Origin: Treponema sp.
Lineage (GTDB): Bacteria; Spirochaetota; Spirochaetia; Treponematales; Breznakiellaceae
Assembly (NCBI GenBank): GCA_031288575.1
Contig: JAITRD010000261.1
Span: 1-8,100, forward strand
Length of the DNA: 8,100 nucleotides
Direction: 5' to 3'
The position numbers and the translations under genes are program-made. The notes under the pieces were generated by a model. That model had not been told where the DNA came from. It saw only the letters and a list, made by a program, of their open reading frames with translations, and did no database searches. Below are positions 1-6,193 of this stretch, one piece after another (within the stretch, counting starts at the first letter, position 1; every line of letters starts with the position of its first letter).

Positions 1-1631
1 TCCAGGGCCCTTTCGAGGACCGCAAGGAAGATCCCTTCCTCCCCGGCGCGGTAGGCGGGAACGCCGTAGGCTTCGGCGAGTTTTACAAAATCGGGATGCC
101 CCGGCAGATCCGTTTCGGAATAACGGCCCTCGTAAAAAAAGTTCTGCCACTGCCGGACCATGCCCAGGGTGCGGTTATTGAAGACGATCACCAATACCGG
201 CACCTGATAGGTAGTGAGGGTGGCCAGTTCGGCGCAGTTCATCCTGAAACAGCCGTCCCCGGTAAAGAGGACCACCGGCCGGCCGGGGTTGGCGATCTTG
301 GCCCCCTCCGCCGCGCCCAGGCCGAAGCCCATGGTTCCCAGCCCCCCGGAGGTCAGGAAGGACCGGGGCCGGCTAACGGGGTAAAACTGGGCGGTCCACA
401 TCTGATGCTGCCCCACGTCGGTAACAACCACCGCCTCGGTTCCCAGGCGTTTGGCGGTTTCCCGGATGACAAACCGGGGATGGAGGGCGGTCTTCCGGTG
501 GTGGTCCCGGGGAATAACGGCCTTCCATTTTTCCACCTCCCCGTTCCATTCGGTTTCCATCCGGGGGGGGAGTTTTTTCAGCAACTCCCCCAGGACCTGC
601 CTGACATCCCCCACAACCCAGGCGTCTGCCCGGACATTTTTGTTGATCTCCGCGGGGTCCATGTCCAGGTGCAGTATCCTGGCGGACCGGGCAAACTTGT
701 CAACCTGGCTGGTAACCCGGTCGGAAAACCGGGCCCCGACGGCCAGGAGGAGGTCCGCCTTCTGCACCGCCTTGTTGGACGCCACCGTGCCGTGCATGCC
801 GATAAGCCCCGTGCAGAGCCGGTGGTCCTGGGGCAGGGCCCCTATCCCCATCAAACTCAGGGCCACCGGCGCGTTCAGCCGTTCCGCCAGGGCCTCCAAC
901 TCCCCGGAAGCCCCGGATATGATAACCCCGCCCCCGGCGTAAAGGACCGGCCGTTTCGCCTCCCGGAGCATCTCCGCGGCCTGTTCGATATCCGCCCCGG
1001 TAAAGGCCGGCCTCCCGCTCCGTTCCGCAAGCCGCCTGGCCCGGGCGCCGAGTTCCGCCGGTAAGGCCGCGGGCTCCGCCCCGGCTTCCAGGGCCGGCCC
1101 GGACCCTAGGGGGGCCCATTCCCCCGCCAGGGCGGTAACGTCCTTGGGGATGTCAATAAGCACCGGCCCGGGGCGGCCGGCTTTCGCCACCGTAAAGGCT
1201 TCCCGGACTATCTCCGCCAGTTCCGCCACGTCCTTTACCAGCCAGTTGTGTTTAACCACGGGCATGGTTATCCCGGCAATGTCCACCTCCTGGAAACTGT
1301 CCTTCCCCAAAAGGCCCCGGGCCACATTGCCGGTGATCGCCACCAGGGGGACCGAATCCATGGCCGCGGTGGCGATCCCCGTTACCAGGTTGGTCGCCCC
1401 GGGGCCGGAGGTGGCGATGCATACCCCCGTCTTCCCGGTGGACCGGGCGTAACCGTCCGCGGCGTGGGCCGCGTGTTGTTCATGGCTTACCAGGATGTGC
1501 CGGATCCGGTCCCGGTGCTTAAACAACTCGTCGTATATATACAAAACCGCCCCGCCGGGATAGCCGAAGACGGTATCCACCCCCTGCTCAATAAGGGCCT
1601 CAATTAAAATACGGGCGCCTGAGTACAGCAT
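1..1631 (-). CDS. ilvB: Acetolactate synthase large (catalytic) subunit, C-terminus cut by window edge
   Basis: Thiamine-diphosphate enzyme that condenses two pyruvates to 2-acetolactate (valine/leucine) or pyruvate with 2-oxobutanoate to 2-aceto-2-hydroxybutyrate (isoleucine). My reading of the minus strand gives 543 complete codons, open to base 1. The N-terminal ThDP-binding domain has FGYPGGAVL (residues 22-30), the catalytic glutamate in SHEQHAAHAADGYAR (E51) and SGPGATN (75-81). The central domain has GRPGPVLIDIPKDV, RFSDRVT (301-307) and HLDMDPAEINKN. The C-terminal domain has the ThDP/Mg motif GDGCFRMN (458-465) followed by NNRTLGMVRQWQ. These fit the anabolic, FAD-containing family. 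The family usually has about 560-580 residues, so only about 30 are missing. The start ATG lies 2 nt after the ilvD stop and has AAGGAG 5 nt upstream. The linker between the first two domains (about 166-217) looks long and Ala/Gly-rich. The regulatory subunit gene is expected downstream, outside the window. The catabolic AlsS form is unlikely in this context. Confidence 0.96.
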   Translation of the reverse strand, partial: MLYSGARILIEALIEQGVDTVFGYPGGAVLYIYDELFKHRDRIRHILVSHEQHAAHAADGYARSTGKTGVCIATSGPGATNLVTGIATAAMDSVPLVAITGNVARGLLGKDSFQEVDIAGITMPVVKHNWLVKDVAELAEIVREAFTVAKAGRPGPVLIDIPKDVTALAGEWAPLGSGPALEAGAEPAALPAELGARARRLAERSGRPAFTGADIEQAAEMLREAKRPVLYAGGGVIISGASGELEALAERLNAPVALSLMGIGALPQDHRLCTGLIGMHGTVASNKAVQKADLLLAVGARFSDRVTSQVDKFARSARILHLDMDPAEINKNVRADAWVVGDVRQVLGELLKKLPPRMETEWNGEVEKWKAVIPRDHHRKTALHPRFVIRETAKRLGTEAVVVTDVGQHQMWTAQFYPVSRPRSFLTSGGLGTMGFGLGAAEGAKIANPGRPVVLFTGDGCFRMNCAELATLTTYQVPVLVIVFNNRTLGMVRQWQNFFYEGRYSETDLPGHPDFVKLAEAYGVPAYRAGEEGIFLAVLERAL

Positions 1632-1633
1632 GG

Positions 1634-3301
1634 CTACTCCTTAAAGACCGCGCCGGCCGCGGCGGAGCCCACTAAACGGGCGTACCGGGCAAGATAACCG
1701 GAACTCACCTTGGGGGGAAGGGGCTTCCAACCGGCCCTCCGCCGTTCCAACTCCCCAGGGCCGATATCGGCGTTGATGCTCCGGCCTTCGATGTCGATGG
1801 TGATGAGGTCCCCCTCCTCCAAAAGGCCGATAAGCCCCCCTTCGGCGGCTTCGGGGGAAACATGGCCTATGGCGGCCCCCTTGGTAGCCCCGGAAAAACG
1901 GCCGTCGGTGATCAGGGCCACCCGGTCGTCCAGGCCCATCCCGGCCAGGGCGGCGGTGGGGGCCAGCATCTCCTTCATCCCCGGCCCGCCCCGGGGACCC
2001 TCGTAGCGGATGACGATCACGTCCCCGGGCTTGATGCGGCCCCCGGTGATGGCCTCGAAGGCGGCCTCCTCGGAATCGAAGATCCGGGCGGGGCCGGAAT
2101 GTTTCATCATCCCGGGGGCCACGGCGCTCTGTTTTACCACGGAGCCCTCGGGGGCAAGGTTCCCCCGGAGGCAGGCCAGGCCGCCGGTGGCCGAATAGGG
2201 GTTTTCGATGGGCCGGATAATCCGGGGGTCCCGGTTTTCCGCGCCCCGGTAGGCGTCGGCCAGGACGCCGTAAACCGTGGGGGCGGAACCGTCGATCAGG
2301 TCCCTTTTGGCCAGCTCCCCCAGCACCGCGGGGATGCCCCCGGCGGCGTGGAGGTCCTCCACGGCGTCGGTCCCCGCGGGGGCAAGCCGGCAGAGGTTGG
2401 GGGTAACGGCGCTTATCCGGTTCAGGATATCCGGGTCGAAATTAAGCGCCGCCTCCCGGGCAATGGCGGGTAAATGGAGGGCGGTATTGGTGGAACAACC
2501 CAGGGCCATGTCCAGGGCCAGGGCGTTTTTAAAGGCCCTTTCGGTCAGCACGGACCGGGGGCGTATATCCTTCTTGATAAGATCCAGGATCAGGATGCCG
2601 GTTTGTTTCGCCAGGCGGAGCCGCCCGGCCATCACCGCCGGGATGGTGCCGTTCCCCGGCAGGGCCAGCCCCAGGGCCTCGGTAACGCAGTTCATGGAAT
2701 TGGCGGTGAACATCCCCGAACAGGATCCGCAGCCCGGACAGGCGGCATCCTCCAGGGCCGCAAGCTCGGCCTCCTCCATCTTGCCCGCGGCCACCGCCCC
2801 CACCGCCTCGAACATGGCGGTAAGGGTAAGGGGTTCCCGGCCCGGACCCTTGCGGCGGCCCGCAAGCATGGGCCCCCCGGAGACAAAGACCCCGGGCAGA
2901 TTGAGCCGGGCCGCGGCGATAAGCATCCCCGGCACGATCTTGTCGCAATTGGGAATGTAGATCACCCCGTCAAAGCCGTGGGCCAAAACCATACATTCGA
3001 CGGAATCGGCGATAAGCTCCCGGGTGGGCAGGGAATAACGCATCCCCTCGTGGCCCATGGCGATTCCGTCGCATACCCCGATTACCGGAAACTGTACCGG
3101 CACTCCCCCGGCAAGGCGTACCCCGTCGGCGGCGGCCCGGGCGACGGTGTCCAGGTGCAGATGCCCCGGGACAATTTCGCTTTTGGCAACCGCTATGCCG
3201 ATAAGGGGCCGGTTAAATTCCTCGTCAATAAAGCCCAGGGCCTTAAAGAGGGACCGGTGGGGAGCGCGGGCTATGCCCTTGTTAACGGAATCGCTACGCA
3301 T
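1634..3301 (-). CDS. ilvD: Dihydroxy-acid dehydratase
   Basis: Iron-sulfur dehydratase that converts 2,3-dihydroxyisovalerate and 2,3-dihydroxy-3-methylvalerate to the 2-oxoacid precursors of valine/leucine and isoleucine. At 555 residues it has normal family length. Visible signatures are GVCDGIAMGHEGM (75-87), IPNCDKIVPGM (116-126, cysteine 119), CPGCGSCSGMFTANSMNC (188-205, several candidate cluster cysteines), RYEGPRGGPGM (432-442) and ITDGRFSGAT (464-473, containing the serine proposed as catalytic base). Near residue 43 it reads IVPGHLHL where [2Fe-2S] plant-type enzymes have a Pro-Cys-Asn cluster ligand, so it resembles the oxygen-sensitive E. coli/anaerobe form. That cluster type is inference. 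I chose the ATG at 3301 because GAGGAG lies 7 nt upstream and the protein then begins RSDSVNKGIARAPHRSL, as in the family. An in-frame start 90 nt further upstream would lie inside leuB and swallow this ribosome binding site. Confidence 0.98.
   Translation of the reverse strand: MRSDSVNKGIARAPHRSLFKALGFIDEEFNRPLIGIAVAKSEIVPGHLHLDTVARAAADGVRLAGGVPVQFPVIGVCDGIAMGHEGMRYSLPTRELIADSVECMVLAHGFDGVIYIPNCDKIVPGMLIAAARLNLPGVFVSGGPMLAGRRKGPGREPLTLTAMFEAVGAVAAGKMEEAELAALEDAACPGCGSCSGMFTANSMNCVTEALGLALPGNGTIPAVMAGRLRLAKQTGILILDLIKKDIRPRSVLTERAFKNALALDMALGCSTNTALHLPAIAREAALNFDPDILNRISAVTPNLCRLAPAGTDAVEDLHAAGGIPAVLGELAKRDLIDGSAPTVYGVLADAYRGAENRDPRIIRPIENPYSATGGLACLRGNLAPEGSVVKQSAVAPGMMKHSGPARIFDSEEAAFEAITGGRIKPGDVIVIRYEGPRGGPGMKEMLAPTAALAGMGLDDRVALITDGRFSGATKGAAIGHVSPEAAEGGLIGLLEEGDLITIDIEGRSINADIGPGELERRRAGWKPLPPKVSSGYLARYARLVGSAAAGAVFKE
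1637..1642 (-). promoter_or_regulatory. Ribosome binding site of ilvB, inside the last codons of ilvD
   Basis: AAGGAG on the minus strand encodes the last two residues of IlvD (Lys-Glu) and also lies 5 nt before the ilvB ATG at 1631. The ilvD stop TAG and the ilvB ATG are 2 nt apart, so translational coupling is likely. Confidence 0.85.
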
Positions 3302-3308
3302 GATTTTT

Positions 3309-3314
3309 CTCCTC
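3309..3314 (-). promoter_or_regulatory. Ribosome binding site of ilvD
   Basis: GAGGAG on the minus strand, 7 nt before the ilvD ATG at 3301, inside the 20-nt leuB-ilvD gap, the longest spacer in the window. The gap is A/T-rich around it. It decides the ilvD start against an in-frame ATG 90 nt further upstream. Confidence 0.85.
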
Positions 3315-3321
3315 GATAAAA

Positions 3322-4473
3322 TTACTTTATATTTTCCAGGGCCTTTAAAACCGCCTGGCCCATGGCCCTGGTACCCACAATTTTTTCGCAAGCCCCCGGG
3401 GCGCCCCGGCCGGCAATGTCCCGGGTCCGGTAGCCCTCATCCAGGACGGCCCCTACCGCGGCTTCAATAGCCAGGGCCTCCTTCTCCAGGGCAAAGGAAT
3501 AGCGGAGCATCAGCGCCGCGGAGAGGATCGTCGCCAGGGGATTAGCCAGGTCCTGACCGGCGATATCCGGGGCGGAGCCGTGGATGGGCTCGTACATCCC
3601 CATGGGGCGGCCGTTTTTCGCCAGGGGATCCTCAGGGCTGCCCAGGCTCGCCGAGGGGAGCATGCCGATGGACCCGGTCAGGACCGAAGCTTCGTCGGAG
3701 AGGATATCCCCGAAGAGGTTGGAGGTAACGATCACGTCAAACTGGCCGGGGGCCCGGATAAGCTGCATGGCGCAGTTATCCACATACATATAGCTGGTTT
3801 CTATCTCCGGATAAGCGGCGGCGACCTCCGCCGCCACCTCCCGCCAGAACCGGCTGGATTCCAGCACGTTGGCCTTATCCACCAGACAGAGTTTTTTCCG
3901 CCGTACCGCCGCCGCGGCGTAACCCGCCCGGAGGACCCGCTTTATCTCGGCCCGGGAATAAGTTTCGGTGTCAAAGGCGGCGGCCTCTTCCCGATCCGCC
4001 GCCTCGATCCGGCCCCGCTTGCCGAAGTAGAGCCCCCCGGTAAGTTCCCGGACGATCAGGAGGTCGAAGCCGGGCTTCCCGTCGGGGCTGCCGGCGATCA
4101 AAACCTCATCCTTCAGGGGGCAGGCGGCCCGAAGCTGGGGCAAAAGCGCCGCGGGGCGCAAATTGGCAAATACCCCCAGGCCGGAGCGGAGCCCCAGAAG
4201 GGCCCGTTCGGGCCGGAGATGCCCCGGCAGGGTTTCCCACTTTGGCCCCCCCACAGCCCCCAGAAGCAGGGCGTCGCAGGCCTTAGCCGCCTCCAGGGTA
4301 TCCGCCGGCAGGGGCTCCCCGGTATGGTCAATGGCCTTTCCCCCGGCCTCCAGTTCCACATAGTTAAACACATGACCGTATTTATCCCCCGCCGCGTCCA
4401 AAACTTCCACCGCCTGGGCCACCACGTCGGGCCCGATGCCGTCCCCGGGAACCAGGGCTACCGAATAGTTCAT
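3322..4473 (-). CDS. leuB: 3-isopropylmalate dehydrogenase
   Basis: NAD-dependent oxidative decarboxylase that converts 3-isopropylmalate to 2-oxoisocaproate in leucine synthesis. In CimA-containing organisms it commonly also oxidises 3-methylmalate to 2-oxobutanoate, and the adjacent cimA suggests that double role here. It has 383 residues. Motifs in order: VPGDGIGPDVV (8-18), LGAVGGPKW (71-79), the substrate-binding arginines in LRSGLGVFANLRP (R96, R106) and VRELTGGLYFG (R142, Y149), catalytic lysine in DKANVL (K200), metal-binding aspartates in YVDNCAMQL (D232) and SNLFGDILSDE (D256, D260), and EPIHGSAPDIAG (295-306). Asp303 in that last motif is the NAD-specificity residue. It is slightly longer than the usual 355-365 residues, partly from a roughly 7-residue insertion near residues 125-135 (AGSPDGKPG). 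The ATG at 4473 has AAGGAGG 5 nt upstream; an upstream in-frame ATG lies inside cimA. Isocitrate or tartrate dehydrogenase is unlikely from the motifs and context. Confidence 0.97.
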   Translation of the reverse strand: MNYSVALVPGDGIGPDVVAQAVEVLDAAGDKYGHVFNYVELEAGGKAIDHTGEPLPADTLEAAKACDALLLGAVGGPKWETLPGHLRPERALLGLRSGLGVFANLRPAALLPQLRAACPLKDEVLIAGSPDGKPGFDLLIVRELTGGLYFGKRGRIEAADREEAAAFDTETYSRAEIKRVLRAGYAAAAVRRKKLCLVDKANVLESSRFWREVAAEVAAAYPEIETSYMYVDNCAMQLIRAPGQFDVIVTSNLFGDILSDEASVLTGSIGMLPSASLGSPEDPLAKNGRPMGMYEPIHGSAPDIAGQDLANPLATILSAALMLRYSFALEKEALAIEAAVGAVLDEGYRTRDIAGRGAPGACEKIVGTRAMGQAVLKALENIK

Positions 4474-4478
4474 ATATT

Positions 4479-4485
4479 CCTCCTT
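4479..4485 (-). promoter_or_regulatory. Ribosome binding site of leuB
   Basis: AAGGAGG on the minus strand, 5 nt before the leuB ATG at 4473. It is a near-perfect anti-16S match. Its first two bases belong to the cimA TAA stop. It supports the start at 4473 over the in-frame ATG at 4512. Confidence 0.88.
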
Positions 4486-6193
4486 ATAAGTAGGCTTTAA
4501 ATTTCCGCTCAATATCGCCGATTAACTTGTATTCAATGGAATCCACCAGGGCGGCCCGGCTCGCGTCGATAATGTCCGCGGAAACCCCCACGGTGGTCCA
4601 GGCATTAGGGCCGTCGGTAGATTCAATAAGGACCCGGACCTTGGCGGCGGTGGCGGCGGTGCCGTCGATAACCCGGACCTTGTAGTCCGAAAGGCGGACC
4701 TGCTCCAGTTCGGGGTAAAACCGGGTAAGGGCCCGCCGGAGGGCCCCGTCCAGGGCGTTCACCGGCCCGTCCCCCTCGGCGGCGGCGATCTCGTCCTTCC
4801 CGTCCACCAGAACCTTCACCCATCCGTGGGAACAGGCGATTTCGTCCCCGCTGGGGTGTTCGCTCACCACCCTATAGGCCAGAATCTTAAAGAGGGGCCG
4901 GTACCGGCCCAGTTCCCGGCGGACCAGCAGCTCGAAACTGCCGTCGGCCCCCTCAAACTGCCAGCCCGCGGCTTCCAGGGTTTTGAGCTTCGCCGCCAGG
5001 GCCGCGGTAACCGGGTGGTCCTTGGTAACCGAGGGCTCGATCTTCCTGACCCGCTCGGCAATGGCGGACCGGCCCCCCACTTCACTCATCAGGAAACGCC
5101 GGTCATTCCCCACCAGGGCGGGATCGATATGCTCAAAGGAACGGCTCACCTTGAGGATTCCGTCGGCGTGCATCCCCGCCTTGTGGGAAAAGGCGTGGGC
5201 CCCCACATAGGGCATATTGTCGGGGACCGCCACGTTGGCAATCTCCGCCACCCGCCGGGTAATCTCGCAGATATGCTCCAGCCTCCCCCCGGGCAGGCAG
5301 GGCAGCCCCAGCTTCAGGCTGATGCTGGGGATCACCTCCGCCAGACTCGTATTGCCGCAGCGTTCCCCGAAACCCACCAAAGTCCCCTGAACATGGCGGC
5401 ACCCGGCCTTTACCGCCAGAACCGTACCGGCCGTGGCAAAACCCGCGTCGTTGTGGGCGTGGATCCCGATAAGAGGGGGGGGCGGTTTCCGGGCCTCCCC
5501 TCCCGGAGCGCCGCCGCTCCCGTCGCCCCCCCCTGCGCTCCGGCCCCCGTCCCGGGGTCCTCCGCTACCCCCCAAAACCCGGGCCACTTCGGTTACCCCC
5601 CGGGCGACAAGGTCCGGAAAGGCGCCGCCGTTGGTGTCGCAGAGGACGATCCGGTCCGCCCCGGCTTCCCGGGCGGCCAGAACCGCCTTAAGGGCATAAC
5701 CGGCGTTGGCGGCCAGGCCGTCGAAGAAGTGTTCCGCGTCGAAGATCACCACCCGGCCCTCCGCCTTGAGGAAGGCCGCGGTCTCCCGTATCATGTCCAG
5801 GTTCTCCTCAAGGTCCGCCCGGAGGACCTCCCTGACGTGGAGGTCCCAGCTTTTCCCGAAAAACGCCACCCCCTCGGTCCCGGCCTCCAGGAGGCTCTTT
5901 ACCTGGGGATCATCCCCCGGGGCAAGCCCCCGTTTCCGGGTGGACCCGAAGGCGCAGAGCCGGGCGTGGTTCAGCCTGAGCTTTGCCGCCAGGGGGAAAA
6001 ATTCCCGGTCCTTGGGGTTGCTCCCGGGGTTCCCCGCCTCGATCCAGGCCGCCCCCAGATCGTCCAGGGCCCGGACCACCGCCAGCTTGTCCTGAACCGA
6101 AAAGGCGATCCCCTCGCCCTGGGCCCCGTCCCGCAGGGTGGTATCCAGGATCTCAACTTCCGGCATATCCGGCATATCCGCATCCGTCCTCAT
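4484..6193 (-). CDS. cimA: (R)-citramalate synthase with a Gly/Pro-rich insertion
   Basis: Condenses pyruvate with acetyl-CoA to citramalate, the first step of the threonine-independent isoleucine route; LeuCD and LeuB would carry the product to 2-oxobutanoate. The 569-residue protein has the LeuA-like architecture: a TIM-barrel with the metal/oxoacid motif LDTTLRDGAQGEG (16-28), EAGNPGSNPKD (52-62), FDAEHFFDG (151-159), CDTNGG (185-190), the metal-binding HAHND (245-249) and GFGERCGN (274-281). A linker and a C-terminal LeuA-type allosteric domain follow (about 430-569). NPGSNPKD, DAEHFFDG and CDTNGG mark the citramalate synthase family rather than true LeuA or homocitrate synthase. Residues about 208-240 form an odd low-complexity insertion, 14 Gly and 6 Pro in 33 residues. 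The ATG at 6193 overlaps the leuA stop as ATGA. Alternative starts are GTG 6208, ATG 6175 and ATG 6166. There is no strong ribosome binding site, which suggests coupling to leuA. Substrate assignment rests on family resemblance. Confidence 0.93.
   Translation of the reverse strand: MRTDADMPDMPEVEILDTTLRDGAQGEGIAFSVQDKLAVVRALDDLGAAWIEAGNPGSNPKDREFFPLAAKLRLNHARLCAFGSTRKRGLAPGDDPQVKSLLEAGTEGVAFFGKSWDLHVREVLRADLEENLDMIRETAAFLKAEGRVVIFDAEHFFDGLAANAGYALKAVLAAREAGADRIVLCDTNGGAFPDLVARGVTEVARVLGGSGGPRDGGRSAGGGDGSGGAPGGEARKPPPPLIGIHAHNDAGFATAGTVLAVKAGCRHVQGTLVGFGERCGNTSLAEVIPSISLKLGLPCLPGGRLEHICEITRRVAEIANVAVPDNMPYVGAHAFSHKAGMHADGILKVSRSFEHIDPALVGNDRRFLMSEVGGRSAIAERVRKIEPSVTKDHPVTAALAAKLKTLEAAGWQFEGADGSFELLVRRELGRYRPLFKILAYRVVSEHPSGDEIACSHGWVKVLVDGKDEIAAAEGDGPVNALDGALRRALTRFYPELEQVRLSDYKVRVIDGTAATAAKVRVLIESTDGPNAWTTVGVSADIIDASRAALVDSIEYKLIGDIERKFKAYL
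5474..5569 (-). other. Low-complexity Gly/Pro-rich insertion segment inside cimA
   Basis: Encodes roughly CimA residues 209-240, rich in Gly, Ser, Asp and Arg and ending in KPPPP. It sits between the helix after CDTNGG and the strand carrying the metal-binding HAHND. The paralogous LeuA has only a short HTPGGEGAK loop at the same position. The DNA holds a G8 run (5475-5482), a C8 run (5526-5533) and a small inverted repeat. The frame is intact through it. Confidence 0.8.
5505..5520. repeat. Small perfect inverted repeat in the cimA insertion
   Basis: GGAGCG and CGCTCC form a 6-bp GC-rich stem around a 4-base CCGC loop. It lies within coding sequence and has no following T-run on either strand, so it is not a terminator. 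It may mark the slippage-prone nature of the segment. Confidence 0.55.
6160..6180. repeat. 9-bp tandem repeat, 2.3 copies, at the cimA 5' end
   Basis: The unit CCGGCATAT on the plus strand occurs at 6160-6168 and 6169-6177, followed by CCG. On the coding strand it yields a Met-Pro-Asp-Met-Pro stretch and two extra in-frame ATGs (6175 and 6166). It lies just before the start of the conserved CimA domain. Confidence 0.8.
6190..6193 (-). promoter_or_regulatory. ATGA stop/start overlap, leuA to cimA
   Basis: The leuA stop TGA (6192-6190) and the most likely cimA ATG (6193-6191) share bases. Only a weak GGGA lies upstream, unlike the strong purine-rich sites of the other genes in the operon. Termination-reinitiation coupling, which would tie CimA yield to LeuA, is inferred. 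Confidence 0.7.

Noticed and set aside
96..1064. 322-codon open frame on the plus strand opposite ilvB
   Set aside because: Antisense shadow of ilvB with low-complexity composition and no family motif.
1862..3319. Two abutting plus-strand open frames (203 and 281 codons) opposite ilvD
   Set aside because: Antisense shadows. Their apparent tandem arrangement follows from the constant frame of ilvD; no domain is seen.
3302..3321. Possible promoter in the leuB-ilvD gap
   Set aside because: The gap is only 20 nt, A/T-rich around the ribosome binding site, with no -35/-10 pair that I can support.
3302..3391. Extended ilvD start 90 nt upstream
   Set aside because: It would overlap the leuB end, include the ilvD ribosome binding site in the coding region and add residues unlike the family N-terminus.
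3580..4500. 306-codon plus-strand open frame opposite leuB
   Set aside because: Antisense shadow of leuB with no recognisable motif.
4474..4512. Extended leuB start 39 nt upstream
   Set aside because: It would overlap the cimA end and place the near-perfect AAGGAGG inside the coding region; the family N-terminus begins at the 4473 start.
5505..5520. GC-rich hairpin as an intrinsic terminator
   Set aside because: It is inside cimA and no T-run follows the stem on the transcribed strand.
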